From the NCBI RefSeq assembly GCF_014066305.1, contig NW_023501094.1:62001-126000 (forward strand): 64,000 nt of DNA, written 5' to 3'. This DNA is from Letharia columbiana. Its lineage: Eukaryota > Ascomycota > Lecanoromycetes > Lecanorales > Parmeliaceae. The position numbers and the translations under genes are program-made. Below, piece by piece: positions 58,022 through 64,000 of the stretch; the stretch's first letter is position 1; every line of letters begins with the position of its first letter. The notes below the pieces were generated by a model that was not told where the DNA came from, made no database searches, and saw only the letters and a program-made list of their open reading frames with translations.

Positions 58022-58460
58022 TCATGAGTATCAAATGGGAAAGAAGAAAATGCCAACCCGATACGCGAGCTCCCCTTGACGCGGGTGCCTATGATTTTGA
58101 CGCCAATGCAGGTCGCCCAGAATGGCTGAGGGCAACAGGCTGAACGGGGACAATGCTGAAAACTACATAGGAGACCGATAGTTGATAAGTGGTTAGAAAA
58201 GCGATAGCAAGGGGTTGGGGTTAGACGTACCAAGGAGTAAATGCGGGAAAGACGATTAAATGTCTCATGGAAGAAGTCAGTTTGATCCAAAAACACATTC
58301 AAGCTTCAGGCAAGGTCCCAAGAAGTCTACACTTCTAGGTTTCGCTGCAAATACACACGTGTCTCGATATTGCTACAGGAAGCATTCTAGATATTCGATC
58401 TTACCGTAATATTTCATTGAAGTGGAGTGTCGGGTATCATACACATTCAGCGCTGTTGTT
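58022..58460. other. Intergenic, SET gene promoter and carrier 3' end
   Basis: Both flanking genes are on the minus strand. Nothing recognisable. Confidence 0.5.
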
Positions 58461-59724
58461 TCATTCAGGAAGGCCTCTCATGACTCCTTCAAAGGCAACC
58501 AGGGCAAAAGCATTCGCGGGAAAGGCTCTCAAGAAGCACGGCACAAAGCCCCTCCAGAAGCCTCTTGGCCCATCTCTTCGCCATATCTCCTTCGCCGCGT
58601 CCTTCCACCTTGGGAATCGCCTTTCTCCATCTCTTAGCGCACCACCGAGTGGATCAGTCATGATTCGCTGCTTGACGACATCAGATGGGTATGAGGTAAG
58701 CCAGAAGACTTGGGCTGAAAGACCACCGGCCCAAAAGTTGATGGAAGGCGTAGAGAGTTGCGTGTGGTCAGAGAAGTAGCGGGTGAAAAGGTCATAGGAG
58801 CCCCACCAGAAGAAGAAGAAAGAGCGAAAGAGAAGGGTGGCCGAAAGACCGTGGTATATGCCCCGTATTCCGTGGGCTCGAGCCTGAAATGTTGCGTCAG
58901 CACGCGCTTATCGCTGGTGATACGACCTCTGGGCAGGAGTCACAAACTATTTTCGTGATGCAGTCGATTGGACCACTGTACAATCTCTTGCTCTTGTCTG
59001 CTGCGTACTGAACTTGTAGACGAGCCTTGATGTGCTCTACAGGTGCTGCAACGAAGCTCACCGTACCACCAGCCATTATTCCTGCTATACCATGTCCAGT
59101 CGTAGGAAGGCTGTCTTCCACCTGTCGATTGGTGTTTTCGAATTTGCGACTGGTCGCCCGAGAAATGGTCAGGATCGATGGGCTGGAGAAGACATTGTCT
59201 TTTAGGATTCGGCGGTAGAAGGTAAGTGAGCCTAGCATTCTGAATTTCATTCGTCAGCAGAGCGATCAACTATGGAAAACGATTGGTCGTACATTGAGTC
59301 CATGAACATCCATCCCACCAACGGCGGCGTAGCCCCCTTGTAGAGGCCTCGTACACCCTCATGCCGTAATGTCTGCAGCAGACAGTCCAGAGGACCTTTA
59401 AACTGCACCTTCTCACTGGTCTGAAGCCGGACTTTGATGGTATCGAAGCTAACGAACATAAGCCCTATTTCGAAGTCAAGCTTTCTCAAACTGTTTAGTG
59501 AACGTACGGATGTCCAACTAAAAGACAGAATTAGCAGTGTCTCTTTCTCAACGGATCTTGGTATTAAATATACCGCTCAACTTTGAAATGCCGGAAAATA
59601 CACCAGCCACGAATCCTTTGTAGTTCTTGTGCTGAGCACTTCGAGCAGGTTGGCCTTGACCGATTGCTTCATTGGTTGCATTTTTTCTGTCCGGATTCAC
59701 AATGGAAGTCTGTACTGAGGACAT
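58461..59724 (-). CDS. Mitochondrial carrier family protein (SLC25)
   Basis: A six-helix inner-membrane carrier. Minus-strand exons 59724-59574, 59517-59508 (10 nt), 59448-59293, 59239-58948 and 58883-58461 give 343 residues. The three carrier repeats each show the signature Px[DE]xx[KR]x[RK]: HPFDTIKVRLQ, APVEHIKARLQ and YPSDVVKQRI. The first of these is split by introns: the 10-nt exon TTGGACATCC encodes Val-Gly-His and part of the Pro. Other family segments are GVRGLYKGATPPLVGWMFMD and NFWAGGLSAQVFWLTSYPSD, then RGFWRGFVPCFLRAFPANAF. The pattern matches a fungal group related to the amino-acid/carnitine branch (YMC/CRC-like). The substrate is not defined by sequence. The gene is divergent from the GT8 gene. 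Confidence 0.85.
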
Positions 59725-60126
59725 GAGACGGAAAACAGGTAAATAGATAGATCAGGGCTTTTCAAGACAAAGAGACTGGCTGCCTATATCATGGCAGATA
59801 GAGAGAACGTGGGAACATAGCTTTTGGCAAAGAGTACACAATGCCTCTACACACTCTACTGGGCAGTGGATGGATTGATTGTGCAGGGATGAAATATCAT
59901 CGACATCATGGCACGAGGTGATCGAACCATCTCGGAGATACGCAGCTTGAGCTTGCTTAAATCCACCATTTGACTGCATCTTTGAGATCGGCAGGGTCCG
60001 GTGTCCAGCCAATAACTCCGGCCCATGTGGTCAAGATGGGGATTGCAGATTGTACGAGTAGTAATGTTTTATACGAGACTTGCCGCAGCTGTAAACTCTC
60101 CGGCAAGTACATAAACAAACACGAAG
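59725..60126. promoter_or_regulatory. Divergent promoter of the carrier and GT8 genes
   Basis: 402 bp separate the two start codons. No TATA box or known site is clear to me. Confidence 0.4.
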
Positions 60127-61182
60127 ATGGCCGACTCAACCAATCCTGATACCACTCGAGTCGTTGACTCGAAAAAAGGTACCCACCGCATCCCAGGAGC
60201 CTGTGGCCAACTGCTGATACCATAAAGTATGGACAACTCTTATAACAAACACAGCTTATCTCTCCGGCCTTCTCACCCTAGACTACTCTCTCAAAAAGCA
60301 TGGCTCTGAGTACCCTCTCCTTGCTCTATATACCGACACATTTCCTCCAGAAGGTCACCGCGCTCTCGAGATCCGTAAAATCCCCAAGAAGCGAGTCAAA
60401 TACCTCCTTCCCGCCGTCCACAAAGATTTTACCAACGACCCTCGCTTCTATGACTGCTGGAGCAAGCTCACACCCTTTTCCCTAGAGGAGTATGACAGGG
60501 TTGTCCAGCTGGACAGCGACATGATGGTGATGAGGAATATGGATGAGCTTATGGAAATTGAGCTCGACGCTCCTGAAAGTGAGGGGAAAGGGAACAGGGT
60601 GTTTGCGGCTAGTCATGCTTGTGTTTGCAATCCGAAGAAGAAGCCGCATTATCCTAAGGATTGGTGAGTAATATATTAATTGATACCTTCAGGTCTTTGT
60701 ATGAGCTGTCGACTGATTTGCCGTCCAGGACCCCAGAGAACTGTGCCTACACCTCACAACACGACCACCCCGATGCCGCCCAAACTCAAGGCGCCTCTTC
60801 TACTTCAGGCTTAGGCATTCCCAACGGCGGTCTCCAAGTCGTCAATCCCTCCAAAACCCTCTACGACCTCATCCAAGAACGCATGGCTTCAGACAGCGCG
60901 GTCATGAACTACGAATTCGCAGACCAATCGCTCCTCTCCGACCTCTTTTCAGGCAGATGGGTCGCCCTACCATACACTTACAATGCATTAAAGACCTCTC
61001 GTGAAACACACGCACCGATCTGGAGGGACGATGAGGTGAAGAACATGCATTACTTACTTAGCCCAAAGCCTTGGGATGAGAAATTGGGGGAAGAGAGTAA
61101 TCCAACGCACAGGTGGTGGATCGAGGCGAATATGGAGAGACTAAGGGAGGAAAAGCAGAGAGGTATTGATGATGGTTTCTAG
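60127..61182 (+). CDS. Glycosyltransferase family 8 (glycogenin-like)
   Basis: Exons 60127-60178, 60228-60663 and 60729-61182 give 313 residues. The first exon ends in DSKK and joins across a 49-bp intron (GTACCC..AAG) to VWTTLITNTAYLSGLLTLDY, the usual GT8 N terminus. The metal-binding DxD appears in VQLDSDMMVMRNMDEL, and LPAVHKDFTNDPRFYDCWSK and HPDAAQ-type segments follow. The C-terminal half has FADQSLLSDLFSGRWVALPY and YNALKT. The family transfers sugars from UDP-sugars and includes glycogenin, galactinol synthase and related enzymes. The acceptor here is unknown. The second intron is 65 bp with canonical ends. Confidence 0.85.
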
Positions 61183-62834
61183 CTTCAGTATCGGTTTTCC
61201 TGCTAGCGCAATATTGTTGCAGAGCTTGGAGACTTCCTTCGTTACGGCGGTGTTCTGTCCGTATATAGACGGCCAGTGGTGTTCCGGCCCTATCGTTGTT
61301 CTCGTGAGAAAAGGCAAAATATTCACCTCAACGGGCCCCGCCACCGCGACTCCGACAAAGATGGCCATTTGATCCTTTCGAATCATGCTTTTCAATCCAG
61401 GTACGCCCATGTGTTGTTGCGGTTGGAAGTGTGGGCCACTGTTGAGGCAGCGGAATGTCTCTGGCGCTCCAGATTGCATGTTGCCTTTGCCAGTCCGTGC
61501 TCAGAACAGCCCCTGAACCTCTCTAGTTTTTCGAGAAACGCTGAGCAGACTCTGTAGACCTTCTCGTATCGGTCCTCTACTTTAATGACGTCGCCTACTC
61601 AGGTTTTCTCACCCTAGCCCACAAGCAATGCAAAATCATGAATTGGTCTTCTTGCCCCCTAGCCCGGTTTCCTATTCCTGGAACTGTTGAGGAATTGTTT
61701 CTCCGGAAGCACACAGCAGCATTGAGTGCAGAGGCAAGCAACCTTCTAAAAAAAGGAAAGGAGGAGAAATCGGCTTTATTGAGCGGCACTTGCGTACGGT
61801 GAGAAAAGGGACCGAGGCGGAAAGGTCAGAACGCGAGATGACAGAGCGAAAGTAGCACTTCACGCGTCGAAGGCAGAAGAGGGCCGGCTCTTCACTATGG
61901 TCAAGGTACTATACGAGATAATGTCCCGCTGCAGTCCGAAAGCCGAAAGGAAGAGCAATTAGTGAGAAATTCGGATCGAGGGATAACACGACATCAATAT
62001 GAAGCCAATGCCATTGGCCAGCTCTTTCTTGATGTCACCCATGATCTCTGTCCATGCGTTGGCCGCTTCTCTGCTCAATGCCAGCCTCTTCTTGGGCTTT
62101 TGGTGGGCTCTTCTTTCGAGTCGTGACTCGTGAATGTGATCAGATGTTTCGTCAGCTACAGAACTTATTGACTACTCTAGTAGCATAATTGATGAAGCTT
62201 GATCATTCTAAGGCCCAGGGAAAGCTAAGATTTCGAGGATGAAGGATACAATATTTTCCTAGACTAACTACTGAAACAGCTCTCAACCTGTCACTCGAGA
62301 ACAGTCCAGCTCCAAAGTAAAAGCATTAACTGACGGGCCTACTCGAAGGTCGCAACGAAGACAGCCACTCGTGATTGATTTCATTCACTCTGGCCAATTC
62401 CCAAGGTGTTGTGCGTATTGCGATGGCTTTCAGAACATCAAACAATGTTGGCCGAGCAGGCTTTACCTATCTCTGTCGCGTGGAACCGAGAACTGGAGAG
62501 GCTTAGCGCCATCTTTTAGCTCCCGCTCTCTTGAATCGCTAGTCACTTTTAGGCTCTAGTCGAGGAGCAATTGGACAAGTCGTTTCTGTAAGGGTACCCT
62601 TTTTGTAACCACGACGACTTGAACGTCGACGGAGCTCTCACCAGGATTCCACCAATTCGCGTAAACCTATAACATCTGATGCTATGAGATTGCCAACACT
62701 AGCATGACTTCGACACGCTGATGGTCAATCTAAAGTAAAGGCCATAACCCGCTCCGTCTGGCCTCACGAGGGAGTACCTAGCTCGGGGATCCAAGATTTC
62801 TCAAGGACCTCCAGGTAACTCCCCGGGCTACATC
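61183..62834. other. Intergenic region, 1.65 kb
   Basis: Short frames only. An AAAAAAAGG run near 61746 and ordinary unique sequence. The final few hundred bases should hold the promoter of the ANP1-like gene. Confidence 0.5.
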
Positions 62835-64000
62835 ATGGCTCTACCCAGATCAATACGACGGACATCTCCTATAACCCTGATATTGGCAGCTGTACTGTCC
62901 TTCGGCTTCCTCGTCTTCCTCTTTGCTCCATCGTCCAATTCAGGTGCAGTCTCGACCGCCAAGCGAAAAATCGCCAATGCCGCCGCTCATCCTCTATCAC
63001 CTCCCACCGCTCCATTCGTAAAGCCAGATGCCTCGCTCAATGGCCTGAGCAAACCGCCGCCGGTCGTCCATTACCACCTTAACAATGTCACGACCACCGC
63101 CGACCCTATCGGCAACCAAGAAACCGTCCTCATCCTTACACCTCTCGCTCGATTCTATCAGGGCTACTGGAACAACCTCCTCGCACTCTCATACCCACAC
63201 TCTCTGATCGCGCTTGGTTTCATCATCCCTAAAACCAAGGAAGGCCATACTGCAACCGCGGCACTACAAGCTGCCATAGCAACCACTCAACAAGGCCCAG
63301 AAGGCAAGCGGTTTGCAAGCGTGACAATCCTGAGGCAAGACTTTGATCCGCCAATTTCTTCACAAGACGAGTCAGAGAGGCATAAGAAGGAGAATCAAAA
63401 GGCGCGGCGAGCGGCCATGTCCCGAGCTCGAAACTCACTTTTATTCACGACCCTTGGTCCTTCCACCTCTTGGGTTCTATGGCTGGATGCTGACATTGTC
63501 GAGACACCTCCAACATTGATACAAGACCTAGCTTTCCATGACAAACCTGTACTTGTGCCGAATTGCTTCCAAAGATTTACCAATGAAGAAAACAAGCCCG
63601 ACACAAGGCCATACGACTACAATTCGTGGCAGGATAGTCAGGTAGCTGCAGATATGGCGAGGGATATGGGACCGGAAGATATTATTTTCGAAGGCTACGC
63701 GGATGTTGCGACATATAGAACATTGATGGCTATGACAGCAGACAGGTCAGAGACTCGAAATCAGCAGGCCATAATACCACTAGATGGTGTTGGAGGTACG
63801 GCACTTTTGGTAAAGGCAGAAGTACATCGAGACGGAGCCATGTTCCCACCATTTCCATTCTACCACCTAATAGAGACGGAGGGTTTCGCAAAGATGGCGA
63901 GAAGATTAGGTTGGGGATGTTTTGGTCTACCGAATTATTTCGTGAGCACTTTTCGAAGATATCCGGAGAGCCAGGCCGGGAGTGCTGACATAATTCTTTA
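62835..64000 (+). CDS. ANP1/VAN1/MNN9-family mannosyltransferase, 3' end beyond window
   Basis: A type II Golgi membrane protein of the mannan polymerase complex that adds alpha-mannose to N-glycans (GT62). The start at 62835 gives MALPRSIRRTSPITLILAAV with an N-terminal membrane anchor, a Pro/Ser-rich stem, then ETVLILTPLARFYQGYWNNL and SYPHSLIALGFIIP. The metal-binding segment TSWVLWLDADIVETPPTLIQ has the DxD. Later PNCFQRFTNEENKPDTRPYD, PLDGVGGTALLVKAEVHRDG and PPFPFYHLIETEGFAKMA all fit the family. The frame is open to the right end of the window, which is why a six-frame list that needs a stop would miss it. A donor GTGAGC at 63942 follows CFGLPNYF, where the family normally continues toward a His-Tyr segment, so the last 58 bases are probably intron. 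The C terminus lies outside. Confidence 0.9.
   Translation, partial: MALPRSIRRTSPITLILAAVLSFGFLVFLFAPSSNSGAVSTAKRKIANAAAHPLSPPTAPFVKPDASLNGLSKPPPVVHYHLNNVTTTADPIGNQETVLILTPLARFYQGYWNNLLALSYPHSLIALGFIIPKTKEGHTATAALQAAIATTQQGPEGKRFASVTILRQDFDPPISSQDESERHKKENQKARRAAMSRARNSLLFTTLGPSTSWVLWLDADIVETPPTLIQDLAFHDKPVLVPNCFQRFTNEENKPDTRPYDYNSWQDSQVAADMARDMGPEDIIFEGYADVATYRTLMAMTADRSETRNQQAIIPLDGVGGTALLVKAEVHRDGAMFPPFPFYHLIETEGFAKMARRLGWGCFGLPNYFVSTFRRYPESQAGSADIIL

Overview
The window is a piece of a filamentous ascomycete (Pezizomycotina) chromosome. Genes carry short introns (mostly 44-103 bp) with GT..AG ends and CTAAY-like branch sites. The proteins recognised are fungal: a trifunctional tryptophan enzyme, a GH72 glucanosyltransferase, an ANP1/VAN1/MNN9 mannosyltransferase and an NCS1 permease. 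The left end holds an AT-rich retroelement with the marks of repeat-induced point mutation (RIP). A Leotiomycetes-like source is a guess only. No rRNA, convincing tRNA or CRISPR array was seen.

Layout. 1-5.3 kb is repeat-rich: a 12-bp/225-bp minisatellite, a pair of diverged direct repeats, a RIP-decayed LINE (about 1.7-4.6 kb) that still shows reverse-transcriptase and C-terminal LINE motifs in one frame, and a second minisatellite. From 5.95 kb the window is ordinary gene space. In order: VPS23 (ESCRT-I), URB2 (60S ribosome assembly), an NCS1 nucleobase/allantoin-type permease, a broken modin-like gene, a truncated sulfotransferase-like fragment, an NAD(P)-binding epimerase-like gene, a fungal multi-pass membrane protein, a small RRM-like protein, a BRCT protein, trpC, NUP188, SSN3/CDK8, an EamA-type transporter, a dienelactone-hydrolase-like protein, a large dynamin-like GTPase, a GH72 enzyme, a MYND/SET protein, a mitochondrial carrier, a GT8 glycosyltransferase and the 5' part of an ANP1-family gene that runs off the right end.

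The genes do not form a pathway or an obvious biosynthetic cluster. They are mostly conserved housekeeping genes: endosomal sorting, ribosome assembly, nuclear pore, Mediator kinase, tryptophan synthesis, cell wall and Golgi mannan. trpC and NUP188 share a 280-bp divergent promoter, and the carrier and GT8 genes share one of 402 bp.

Two themes deserve attention. First, four otherwise conserved genes (VPS23, URB2, the membrane protein and the EamA transporter) each need one or two single-base corrections, mostly in homopolymers, to read through. This points to residual assembly error or to recent decay. Second, three genes contain very small internal exons (10, 16 and 17 nt), supported by reading frame and family conservation, which automatic gene finders are likely to miss. 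I found no clearly new biological system; the most unusual items are the modin-like pseudogene with a 17-bp duplication, the RIP-decayed LINE, the microexons and a possible 33-nt optional intron in the GTPase gene.
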